The notes below the pieces were generated by a model that saw nothing but the letters and a program-made list of their open reading frames with translations, searched no databases and was not told where the DNA came from. Positions 38,915 to 45,716 of a stretch of DNA of 45,716 nucleotides are shown in pieces. Every line of letters starts with the position of its first letter. Position 1 is the first letter of the stretch. Source of the stretch: an uncultured Bacteroidota bacterium (GTDB lineage: Bacteria > Bacteroidota > Bacteroidia > Flavobacteriales > Flavobacteriaceae). Location: NCBI GenBank assembly GCA_902620455.1, contig CACNIG010000004.1:77936-123651 (forward strand). The letters run 5' to 3'. A program made the position numbers and the translations under genes.

Positions 38915-41041
38915 CTATGAGACATCACTTAAAAATTTTACTCTAAAAATTCTAAGTTCCTCTTCATCATATTCTCCATCAAACTCTGTGAGAGCATCTG
39001 ATATATTCTCACTTTCACTCTCTAGGAAATATTCATGAAGTTCTTGTTGTTGGTCTTCATCAAGAATATCATCTACATAATAATCGATATTAAGTTTTGT
39101 TCCAGAGAAAACAATACTTTCGAGTTCAGATAATAAAACATTGAATTCAATACCTCGAGATTCGCTGATTTCATCAAGTGGAATTTTTTTATCTACATTT
39201 TGAATTAACGAAAGTTTTTTTGATGATTTTGAGCCTGAAGTTCGTAAAACGATTTCATCTGATTTAGTAATGTTATTTTCTTGAATGTGTTTTTTAATCA
39301 GTTCTATAAACTGAGAGCCAAATTTTTTAACCTTACCCTCTCCTACTCCGTTAATGTTTTTAAATTCATCAATTGTCTCAGGATATTTATATGTCATATC
39401 TTCAAGAGAAAATTCTTGAAGTACTGCGTATGGAGGTAATGATTGACTTTTAGCAATTTCTTTTCTCAGAATTTTTAATTTATTGAATAAGTCATAATCA
39501 ATTACTGATGCTTTAACAGACTGGTTCTCAATTTTTTTAGTCTTACTAAAATCATTATCCTTTGATATATAAAATTCTTTTGGATTTGAAATAAATTCTT
39601 TACCAGAATTAGAGATTTTAACATACGTAAAGTCGGAAATATCTTTCTCAAGAATACCTTCAACGATCGAATAAGTAATAATTGTTCTCCAAAACTTTTC
39701 ATCAATCCCATTTTTTTCATCAAAAGGTAAATTTTTTATGATCTCTCTAATTAGAATTTTTTTATTGTTAGAGAAGTGATTCTTAAGTAAAAATAATAAT
39801 TGATCTTTTACATTTATCTTTTCTTTTTCGTTCTTTGAATTATCATCCATTTCATTATCATCATTGATGTTTGGATCATATTTTTCACCAAAGTAACTAA
39901 GTAAATATTTTCTTCTTGAAATAGACGATTCTGCAAAAGTAGAGACTTCTTTAAGCAGCATGATCCCAATGTTTCTTTCTGATGATTTTTTCTTAGATAA
40001 AAGTTTTTCTAATTTTTCAACATCCTTGTAAGAGTAATACATAATGCAATGACCTTTTCCACCATCTCTTCCTGCTCTTCCGGTTTCTTGGTAATAACCT
40101 TCAATACTTTTTGGTACATTATAATGGACTACAAATCTTACATCTGGTTTATCAATACCCATTCCAAAAGCTATTGTGGCCACTATAATATCACATTCAT
40201 CTTTTAGAAACTTATCTTGATTCTTTTCTCTGATTTTTTTCTCTAGCCCAGCATGATAAGGTAGACTCTTAACACCATTCATATTTAACAATTGGGATAG
40301 TTCCTCAACATTTTTTCTAGATAAACAGTATATTATTCCTGACTCATTTTGATTTGATTTTATGAATTTTAGAAGGTCAATATCTGTATTTTCATTTTTA
40401 GCTCTTACCTCATAATATAAATTGTGTCTATTAAATGATGACTTAAATATTTTTGAATTATCAATTTTTAGATTCTTTATTATGTCATCTTGAACTTTAG
40501 GAGTTGCTGTTGCTGTTAGAGCAATAATCTTGATATTAGAATTAATTTGATCAATTATATCTCTAATCTTTCTATATTCTGGTCTAAAATCGTGTCCCCA
40601 TTCAGATATACAATGTGCCTCATCAATGGCTAAAAATGATATATTTATCTTCTTTAGAAATTCAATAGTATCTAACTTTGAAAGGGTTTCAGGCGCAACA
40701 AATAACAACTTTGTCTCTTTTGTTAATACATCATTTTTAACTTTTTCTATTTCATCTTTACTCAATGTTGAATTTAAAACATGTGCAATTGAATCTTTTG
40801 TATTATTAGTTCGAATCAAGTCAACTTGATTCTTCATTAATGCAATCAAGGGTGAGACTACTATAGCAGTCCCATCTAGTATCATGGCAGGCAGTTGATA
40901 ACATAAAGATTTACCTCCTCCTGTTGGCATTATAACAAAAGAGTTATTTCCTTCAAGAAGATTATTAATTATTGGTTCTTGTAAATTTTTAAAGGATGTA
41001 AAACCAAATTTTTCTTTTAATTGGTTCTTTAGACTATCCAA
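38915..41041 (-). CDS. recQ: ATP-dependent DNA helicase RecQ
   Basis: A 708-residue 3'-5' helicase for recombination and repair. The helicase core has Walker A PTGGGKS (residues 39-45), DEAHCISEWGHDFRP (from residue 140), ALTATATP, the domain-2 motif GIIYCLSRK and the arginine-finger region QETGRAGRDG. A winged-helix RQC-type region and an HRDC domain (about residues 525-600) follow, then an acidic tail. The Cys residues that bind zinc in E. coli RecQ are not present: the stretch after SRRKYLLSYFGE reads DPNINDDNEMDDN with no Cys. The start codon is TTG at 41041; the next Met would be inside the core. Divergent from kdsD. Confidence 0.95.
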   Translation of the reverse strand: MDSLKNQLKEKFGFTSFKNLQEPIINNLLEGNNSFVIMPTGGGKSLCYQLPAMILDGTAIVVSPLIALMKNQVDLIRTNNTKDSIAHVLNSTLSKDEIEKVKNDVLTKETKLLFVAPETLSKLDTIEFLKKINISFLAIDEAHCISEWGHDFRPEYRKIRDIIDQINSNIKIIALTATATPKVQDDIIKNLKIDNSKIFKSSFNRHNLYYEVRAKNENTDIDLLKFIKSNQNESGIIYCLSRKNVEELSQLLNMNGVKSLPYHAGLEKKIREKNQDKFLKDECDIIVATIAFGMGIDKPDVRFVVHYNVPKSIEGYYQETGRAGRDGGKGHCIMYYSYKDVEKLEKLLSKKKSSERNIGIMLLKEVSTFAESSISRRKYLLSYFGEKYDPNINDDNEMDDNSKNEKEKINVKDQLLFLLKNHFSNNKKILIREIIKNLPFDEKNGIDEKFWRTIITYSIVEGILEKDISDFTYVKISNSGKEFISNPKEFYISKDNDFSKTKKIENQSVKASVIDYDLFNKLKILRKEIAKSQSLPPYAVLQEFSLEDMTYKYPETIDEFKNINGVGEGKVKKFGSQFIELIKKHIQENNITKSDEIVLRTSGSKSSKKLSLIQNVDKKIPLDEISESRGIEFNVLLSELESIVFSGTKLNIDYYVDDILDEDQQQELHEYFLESESENISDALTEFDGEYDEEELRIFRVKFLSDVS

Positions 41042-41063
41042 ACTTTAGTTTTTTCAAATTGCT

Positions 41064-41071
41064 TAAATTTG
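41064..41071 (+). promoter_or_regulatory. -7 box upstream of kdsD
   Basis: TAAATTTG matches TAnnTTTG exactly, 32 bases before the proposed kdsD start in the 62-base gap between the divergent recQ and kdsD genes. No convincing -33 box. Confidence 0.5.
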
Positions 41072-41103
41072 CACTACATACAATTTAAAATAAATTTCCC
41101 ATT

Positions 41104-42078
41104 TTGGCTAATCAACAGATAATAAAAAAAATTGCTCTAGACACACTCGTTTTAGAGTCTAAATCTATTTCAAATCTTTCTAAAGTTATAGATTCAAACT
41201 TTTGTGAAATTATTAATACATTAAAGTCTTGCCGTGGTAAAATAGTTATTACTGGAATTGGTAAAAGTGCAATTATTGGTATGAAGATTTCTGCCACTTT
41301 AAATTCAACAGGGTCAAAATCAATTTTTTTACATTTAGGTGATGCACTACATGGGGATATTGGAGTTATAGGGAAAGATGATGTTGTAATTTGTATATCA
41401 AAAAGTGGACAATCAATCGAAATAGAATCTCTCTCTAATCATATAAAAAATGAGGGAATTCAGTTAATAGGAATTTCTTGTATAAAAGATTCATTATTGG
41501 ATAAATTGTCAGATATGTTTATTCATACAGAAATTGAAAGAGAAGCATGTCATAACAATCTTGCTCCTACAACTAGTTCTTCATGCCACTTAGCGATTGG
41601 GGATGCTATAGCAATGACTTTGCAAAAAATTAAGGGCTTTAGCCCAAGTGACTTCAGCAACTATCATCCATCTGGAAATCTAGGAAAGAAACTAAGTTTA
41701 AAACTTAATAATTTAATTGATCACAATAGAATTCCTGTGGTTAAGCTGTCATCTACTTTTTTTGAAATTATTGATGAAATTTCATCAAATATGTATGGGG
41801 CAACGGCCGTCATTGACTCTCACAAAATAATTGGTGTTATAACAGATGGAGATATTAGAAGAATTATTGAAAAGAAACATAACATAAATAATGTCTTTGC
41901 TTCTGATTTGATGAATAAAAATCCTAAGGTTTTGAGTGAAGATACGTTGGCATATGATGCACTAGGTGTAATGAAAAAGAATAATATAAGCCAAGTACTA
42001 GTAACTGATAAAAATCAAGATTATAAAGGCGTTGTACATATACTTGATATAATAAAACAAGGAATTAGTTATGAATAA
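41104..42078 (+). CDS. kdsD: Arabinose-5-phosphate isomerase (KpsF/GutQ family)
   Basis: A 324-residue enzyme that makes arabinose-5-phosphate from ribulose-5-phosphate for Kdo synthesis, needed for the LPS inner core. The SIS sugar-isomerase domain (about residues 30-170) has GKIVITGIGKSAIIGMKISA, HGDIGVIGKDDVVICISKSG and the LAPTTSSSCHLAIGDAIA stretch; two CBS domains fill the C-terminal half (VITDGDIRR and VLVTDKN). No ATG precedes the core, and TTG at 41104 gives the expected N-terminus. It overlaps tatC by 8 bases. Confidence 0.94.
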   Translation: MANQQIIKKIALDTLVLESKSISNLSKVIDSNFCEIINTLKSCRGKIVITGIGKSAIIGMKISATLNSTGSKSIFLHLGDALHGDIGVIGKDDVVICISKSGQSIEIESLSNHIKNEGIQLIGISCIKDSLLDKLSDMFIHTEIEREACHNNLAPTTSSSCHLAIGDAIAMTLQKIKGFSPSDFSNYHPSGNLGKKLSLKLNNLIDHNRIPVVKLSSTFFEIIDEISSNMYGATAVIDSHKIIGVITDGDIRRIIEKKHNINNVFASDLMNKNPKVLSEDTLAYDALGVMKKNNISQVLVTDKNQDYKGVVHILDIIKQGISYE

Positions 42079-42871
42079 TCCTTCTCGAGATATGTCATTT
42101 TTAGATCATCTTGAGGAATTAAGATGGCACATTATTAGATCAACCATATCTGTATTGATAGTTGCAGTAATAGCATTTTTAGCTAAGGATATTATTTTTG
42201 ATCAAATAATTTTTGGACCAAAGAAAGGTGACTTTATAAGTTATCAGGTATTTTGTTCAATTTCGCAGTCTATTGGAGGTGATGCCTTCTGCTTTGAGGA
42301 GCTGCCATTCAGAGTTCAAAGCAGAACAGTTTCTGGACAATTTTCTGCCCATCTTTGGACATCAATACTTGCTGGGTTCATTCTTGCATTTCCATATGTA
42401 GTATATGAATTTTGGAAATTTATTAGTCCAGGACTTTACAAGAAAGAGAAGGAGGGTGCTAGAGGTTTTATTTTTATTTCATCGACACTGTTCTTTATTG
42501 GAGTTTTATTTGGATACTACATTGTTACTCCACTTTCAATAAATTTTTTAGGAAACTACACTATAAGTTCTGAGGTGTTTAATGATTTTGACTTAAATAG
42601 TTATATTGGTCTTCTTAGAGCTTCTGTACTTGCTTCAGGATTAATTTTTGAATTACCTATAATTATTTATTACCTCACTAAAGTCGGACTTGTCACTCCT
42701 GATTTTCTCAGGAGAAATAGAAAATTTGCCTTAGTAATTGTATTGAGTCTTTCTGCAATTATTACTCCTCCGGATATTGCTAGTCAAATAATTGTAAGTA
42801 TTCCTATTTTAGTTTTATATGAAATAAGCATTATTATATCAAAAATTGGATATAAAAAATTAAATACTTAA
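42071..42871 (+). CDS. tatC: Sec-independent protein translocase subunit TatC
   Basis: A 266-residue inner-membrane protein, the receptor of the twin-arginine pathway that exports folded proteins. MSFLDHLEELRWHIIRS is the conserved N-terminal motif, then the six-helix core with FWKFISPGLYKKEK and PDIASQIIVSIPILVLYEIS near the end. It shows a short insert around residues 55-80 (ISQSIGGDAFCFEEL), typical of Bacteroidota TatC. TatA/TatB genes are not in the window. It overlaps kdsD and is followed 10 bases later by lptB, so the three are probably one operon. The predicted Tat-signal lipoprotein at 15378 would be a client. Confidence 0.95.
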   Translation: MNNPSRDMSFLDHLEELRWHIIRSTISVLIVAVIAFLAKDIIFDQIIFGPKKGDFISYQVFCSISQSIGGDAFCFEELPFRVQSRTVSGQFSAHLWTSILAGFILAFPYVVYEFWKFISPGLYKKEKEGARGFIFISSTLFFIGVLFGYYIVTPLSINFLGNYTISSEVFNDFDLNSYIGLLRASVLASGLIFELPIIIYYLTKVGLVTPDFLRRNRKFALVIVLSLSAIITPPDIASQIIVSIPILVLYEISIIISKIGYKKLNT

Positions 42872-42881
42872 TATTAATTGT

Positions 42882-43622
42882 ATGATATTAAAAGCAAAAG
42901 AAATTTCAAAATCTTATTCAGGTAGAAAGGTGGTTGATAATATTTCAATTCAGGTGAATCAAGGAGAAATTGTTGGCTTATTGGGACCAAATGGTGCTGG
43001 TAAGACAACTTCGTTTTATATGATTGTTGGCATTATTAAACCTGAAGATGGAGATATATATCTAGATAATGAGATTATCTCTAATTATCCCATGTATCAA
43101 AGGTCTCAAAGAGGAATTGGATACTTGGCACAGGAAGAATCTGTTTTCAGAAAACTCTCTGTTGAAGATAACATATTAGGTGTTTTAGAATTTTCAGATT
43201 TATCAAAGAAAGAACAAAATATCAAGGCAGAGGAGTTAATGGAAGAGTTTGGTTTGATTAATATTAGGAAAAATAGAGGTGATCTTTTATCTGGTGGTGA
43301 GAGAAGAAGAACTGAGATTGCAAGAGCACTTGCTAATGATCCAAAATTTTTATTATTAGATGAGCCCTTCGCAGGAGTAGATCCTATTGCAGTTGAAGAT
43401 ATTCAATCAATTATTTCAGTTTTAAAAAATAAAAATATCGGTATACTTATTACAGATCATAATGTCCAAGAGACTTTAGCAATAACTGATAGAACATATC
43501 TTATGTTTGAAGGAAAGATACTTAAAGAGGGAATTCCTGAAGATTTAGCAAAAGATGAGATGGTTAGAAAAGTATACTTAGGAAAGAACTTTGAATTCAA
43601 AAAGAAAAAAATTAATCTCTAA
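42882..43622 (+). CDS. lptB: LPS export ABC transporter ATP-binding protein
   Basis: A 246-residue ATPase of the LptB2FGC complex that extracts LPS from the inner membrane. Walker A GPNGAGKTT, the LptB stretch RGIGYLAQEESVFRKLSVEDN, signature LSGGERRRTEIARAL, Walker B FLLLDEPFAGVDP and the H-loop ITDHNVQ are canonical. Its start is 10 bases after tatC. Together with kdsD and lnt it makes this end of the window an envelope-building region. Its stop is directly adjacent to the convergent pssA stop. Confidence 0.96.
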   Translation: MILKAKEISKSYSGRKVVDNISIQVNQGEIVGLLGPNGAGKTTSFYMIVGIIKPEDGDIYLDNEIISNYPMYQRSQRGIGYLAQEESVFRKLSVEDNILGVLEFSDLSKKEQNIKAEELMEEFGLINIRKNRGDLLSGGERRRTEIARALANDPKFLLLDEPFAGVDPIAVEDIQSIISVLKNKNIGILITDHNVQETLAITDRTYLMFEGKILKEGIPEDLAKDEMVRKVYLGKNFEFKKKKINL

Positions 43623-44381
43623 TTAAATTAAAGACCATAAATTTCTAATTACGTTTAAAAAAAGATAAAGAATAATAATCAGAGAAAATCCCCCGAGACC
43701 AAAAAATAAAATTATTGGGACTGATAGAACAATAGTCAAAATTTTAAAAATATTATAGTCATATTTCCTGAGTGATAGTCTTAAAGAGAAAAGCCTAAAG
43801 GGAACATTCATCAGTATAACACTAAATAAAGTTAGAATGATTAAAGTTGTGTTATTTAAGAGGTATTGCTTGGACTCTACTAAATATAAATGATCCATTA
43901 ATATTGGTAATGAAACAAAAAAAAGTGCATTTGCTGGAGTTGGAAGTCCCTCAAATTCATCTGTATAATCTATAACATTAAATTTTGCAAGTCTAGCAGC
44001 TGAGCCAACTGTTATTAAAAAAGCAATAAAAGCAATTGGGGAAATTGAAAACACAAGATCTAATTCAAGAATTGGATATAAATATGGATTTAAATCAAAA
44101 TCAATGACTTTATTTCCAGATAGCTTGAACAATTGATATACAACAATTCCTGGTACAACCCCACTAGTAATAATATCAGATAATGAATCTAATTGTTTAC
44201 CAAAATTTGATTCAGCATTTAGAAGTCTTGCTGTAAGACCATCTAAATAATCTAGAAATACTCCAAATAAAACTAAAATTAATACTGCATCAAATTGAAA
44301 TTGAAATGCAAATGCAATTGAGAAGCATCCACACACTAAATTTAGCAGAGTTAGAAAATTGGGTAATAGGGATTTAATCAT
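43623..44381 (-). CDS. pssA: CDP-diacylglycerol-serine O-phosphatidyltransferase
   Basis: A 252-residue integral membrane enzyme that makes phosphatidylserine from CDP-diacylglycerol and serine, the precursor of phosphatidylethanolamine. The CDP-alcohol phosphotransferase motif D-x2-D-G-x2-A-R-x8-G-x3-D-x3-D is complete in DYLDGLTARLLNAESNFGKQ, ending LDSLSD (about residues 42-67). Multiple hydrophobic segments are seen. The ATG at 44381 (MIKSLLPNFLTLLNL) gives the usual family N-terminus; a TTG six codons earlier is possible but unneeded. Divergent from lnt. Confidence 0.93.
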   Translation of the reverse strand: MIKSLLPNFLTLLNLVCGCFSIAFAFQFQFDAVLILVLFGVFLDYLDGLTARLLNAESNFGKQLDSLSDIITSGVVPGIVVYQLFKLSGNKVIDFDLNPYLYPILELDLVFSISPIAFIAFLITVGSAARLAKFNVIDYTDEFEGLPTPANALFFVSLPILMDHLYLVESKQYLLNNTTLIILTLFSVILMNVPFRLFSLRLSLRKYDYNIFKILTIVLSVPIILFFGLGGFSLIIILYLFLNVIRNLWSLI

Positions 44382-44449
44382 GATACTAATGGCGCTCAAT
44401 TTATAAAAAAATTGTAATATTAGATTGTAAAACTTATTAAACTTTAAAA

Positions 44450-45716
44450 GTGACTAGACTTCTTGGTTATTCATTAATTAGTGGGTTGTTGCTAGCAAGT
44501 GCATGGCCAGTTAATGGAATTACACCTTTGATTTTTGTTAGTTTGATCCCTTTACTTTTTGTCGAGGATATAATCAGCAAAGATAATCTAGGAAAAAAAA
44601 ATCTTAGACTATTTTTCTATTCATATGTTGCTTTCCTTACATGGAATATAGCTACTACATGGTGGATTGTTTATACGACATTGCCTGGAGCTATATTTGC
44701 TAACCTTGCTAACTCCTCATTTTATTCTATAATATTTTTATTCTACTCAAGAGTTAAAAGAAAAATTGATTTTAAAGCTGGAACACTTTTTTTAATTACA
44801 TTTTGGATTTCATTTGAGAAATTTCATTTGAACTGGGAATTTTCTTGGCCATGGTTAAATCTTGGTAATGTTTTCTCAGAGAGAATTAATTGGATTCAAT
44901 GGTATGAGTTTACTGGTGTGTTTGGCGGAAGTCTTTGGGTATTATGTTCTAACTTTTTATTATTTTACCACTTAAGAAAATACTCAACTTTTAAAGATTC
45001 AAGAAGATTCTACATTAGAATTGTTCCAAGAGTTCTACTTATATGCTCTCCAATTTTTATTTCATTTTTAGTTAAACCAAAAATAAATAAAGGAGAGGAA
45101 TTTAAAGTTTTAATTACTCAGGCGAAAATTGATCCTTGGGATTCAAAATATGGAATTTCCAGAAGTAATCTTGATTATTTTAAAATTTTTAAGGATTTAA
45201 CCAGTGAAGAGTTAAGTGCAAATGAATATGATTTTGTCCTTACATCAGAAACATTTTTTTCCGAAGGTTATGGAGAAAATGTTGATTATTTTGGATATAC
45301 AAAACTCTATGATAGTCTTAATAGTTATCTAAGTCAATTTCCAAATACCAATCTAATTTCTGGAATACAATTTTATAAGTTATATCAAGATAAGCCAGAA
45401 AAACCTACAAAATCTGCAAATGCAGTTGGAGAGAATATTTGGGTTGACTATTTTAATTCTTCAATAAACATGTCTGCAAATAAAGATTTTGAGTATAATC
45501 ATAAGTCTAAACTTGTTGTAGGGAGTGAATATATGCCATTTAAGTCTTTCCTTGAACCTATAATAGGGACTATAATGATTGATCTAGGAGGAACAATTCG
45601 TTCTATGGGCACACAACATAAATCCGAAAGAAAAGTATTTAATCACTCTTTTAAAGACCTAAAAACTATTTCAATTGTATGTTATGAAACAATTGATGGA
45701 GAATATGTTGCCAATT
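44450..45716 (+). CDS. lnt: Apolipoprotein N-acyltransferase, C-terminus beyond the window edge
   Basis: The frame is open from the GTG at 44450 to the end of the window (422 codons); an in-frame TAA at 44438-44440 excludes a longer start. It is an inner-membrane enzyme that adds the third acyl chain to lipoproteins. The N-terminal transmembrane part has the Lnt stretch SAWPVNGITPLIFVSLIPLL and WNIATTWWI, then FEKFHLNWEFSWPWLNLGN. The nitrilase domain has a catalytic triad: Glu267 in TSETFF, Lys354 in SKLVVGSEYMPF and Cys411 in IVCYE. About 100-130 residues are probably missing at the end. It would act on the several lipoproteins encoded in this window. Confidence 0.93.
   Translation, partial: MTRLLGYSLISGLLLASAWPVNGITPLIFVSLIPLLFVEDIISKDNLGKKNLRLFFYSYVAFLTWNIATTWWIVYTTLPGAIFANLANSSFYSIIFLFYSRVKRKIDFKAGTLFLITFWISFEKFHLNWEFSWPWLNLGNVFSERINWIQWYEFTGVFGGSLWVLCSNFLLFYHLRKYSTFKDSRRFYIRIVPRVLLICSPIFISFLVKPKINKGEEFKVLITQAKIDPWDSKYGISRSNLDYFKIFKDLTSEELSANEYDFVLTSETFFSEGYGENVDYFGYTKLYDSLNSYLSQFPNTNLISGIQFYKLYQDKPEKPTKSANAVGENIWVDYFNSSINMSANKDFEYNHKSKLVVGSEYMPFKSFLEPIIGTIMIDLGGTIRSMGTQHKSERKVFNHSFKDLKTISIVCYETIDGEYVAN

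Overview
This 45.7 kb window is AT-rich and compact, and its gene content is that of a marine member of the Bacteroidota, most likely class Flavobacteriia. The evidence is the run of Bacteroidota-restricted families (DUF4290, DUF4294, DUF6048/DUF6452, DUF3276 and DUF2805 proteins, START-like protein, long NusB, AlkB next to aconitase), the near absence of Shine-Dalgarno sequences before genes, -7 boxes of the Bacteroidota type TAnnTTTG, and many genes that overlap by a few bases. No mobile element, prophage or CRISPR array was seen. It looks like ordinary chromosomal backbone of a streamlined, light-exposed bacterium.

Layout. 1-2.9 kb: a light-related cluster of overlapping genes (cryptochrome DASH cut by the window edge, a CryB/PhrB-like photolyase-family protein, a DUF2805 protein). 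2.9-5.2 kb (minus): murA with DUF4290 and DUF493 genes. 5.2-8.1 kb: small ATPase, fmt, HU protein, YqgE, START-like protein. 8.2-9.5 kb: tRNA-Met followed closely by two tandem lipoproteins with an HExxH zinc-protease-like site. 9.5-13.5 kb (minus): AlkB-type monooxygenase, aconitase, CutC. 13.7-16.1 kb: a GMC oxidoreductase with a ferredoxin-like cysteine motif plus a Tat-signal subunit 3. 16.1-16.85 kb (minus): a coiled-coil gene, zapA and a 6S-like RNA. 16.9-22.2 kb: M23 peptidase, cysteine desulfurase, ornithine aminotransferase, DUF6452 and DUF6048 genes. 22.2-27.4 kb (minus): a complete rRNA operon in the order 16S, tRNA-Ile, tRNA-Ala, 23S, 5S, with promoter, processing stems and terminator. 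27.5-34.1 kb: DUF4294, M42 and S9 peptidases, pyrD, yajC, DUF1573, nusB. 34.2-45.7 kb: ABC exporter, DUF3276, M14 carboxypeptidase, recQ, kdsD-tatC-lptB, pssA and an lnt gene that runs off the window.

How the genes fit together. Envelope biogenesis dominates (MurA, KdsD, LptB, Lnt, PssA, YajC, TatC, M23 peptidase and several lipoproteins), alongside protein turnover (M42, S9, M14), translation (rRNA operon, Fmt, three tRNAs), light response or repair, and oxidative carbon metabolism (AlkB, aconitase, GMC complex). TatC would serve the Tat-signal subunit of the GMC complex.

The points most worth a second look are the photolyase-like protein without the usual Fe-S ligand cysteines, the tandem metzincin-like lipoproteins, the 6S-like RNA with mutually exclusive helices after zapA, the cysteine insert in ornithine aminotransferase, RecQ without its zinc cysteines, and Asp in place of the catalytic Cys of MurA. 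I did not find a clearly new multi-gene system.
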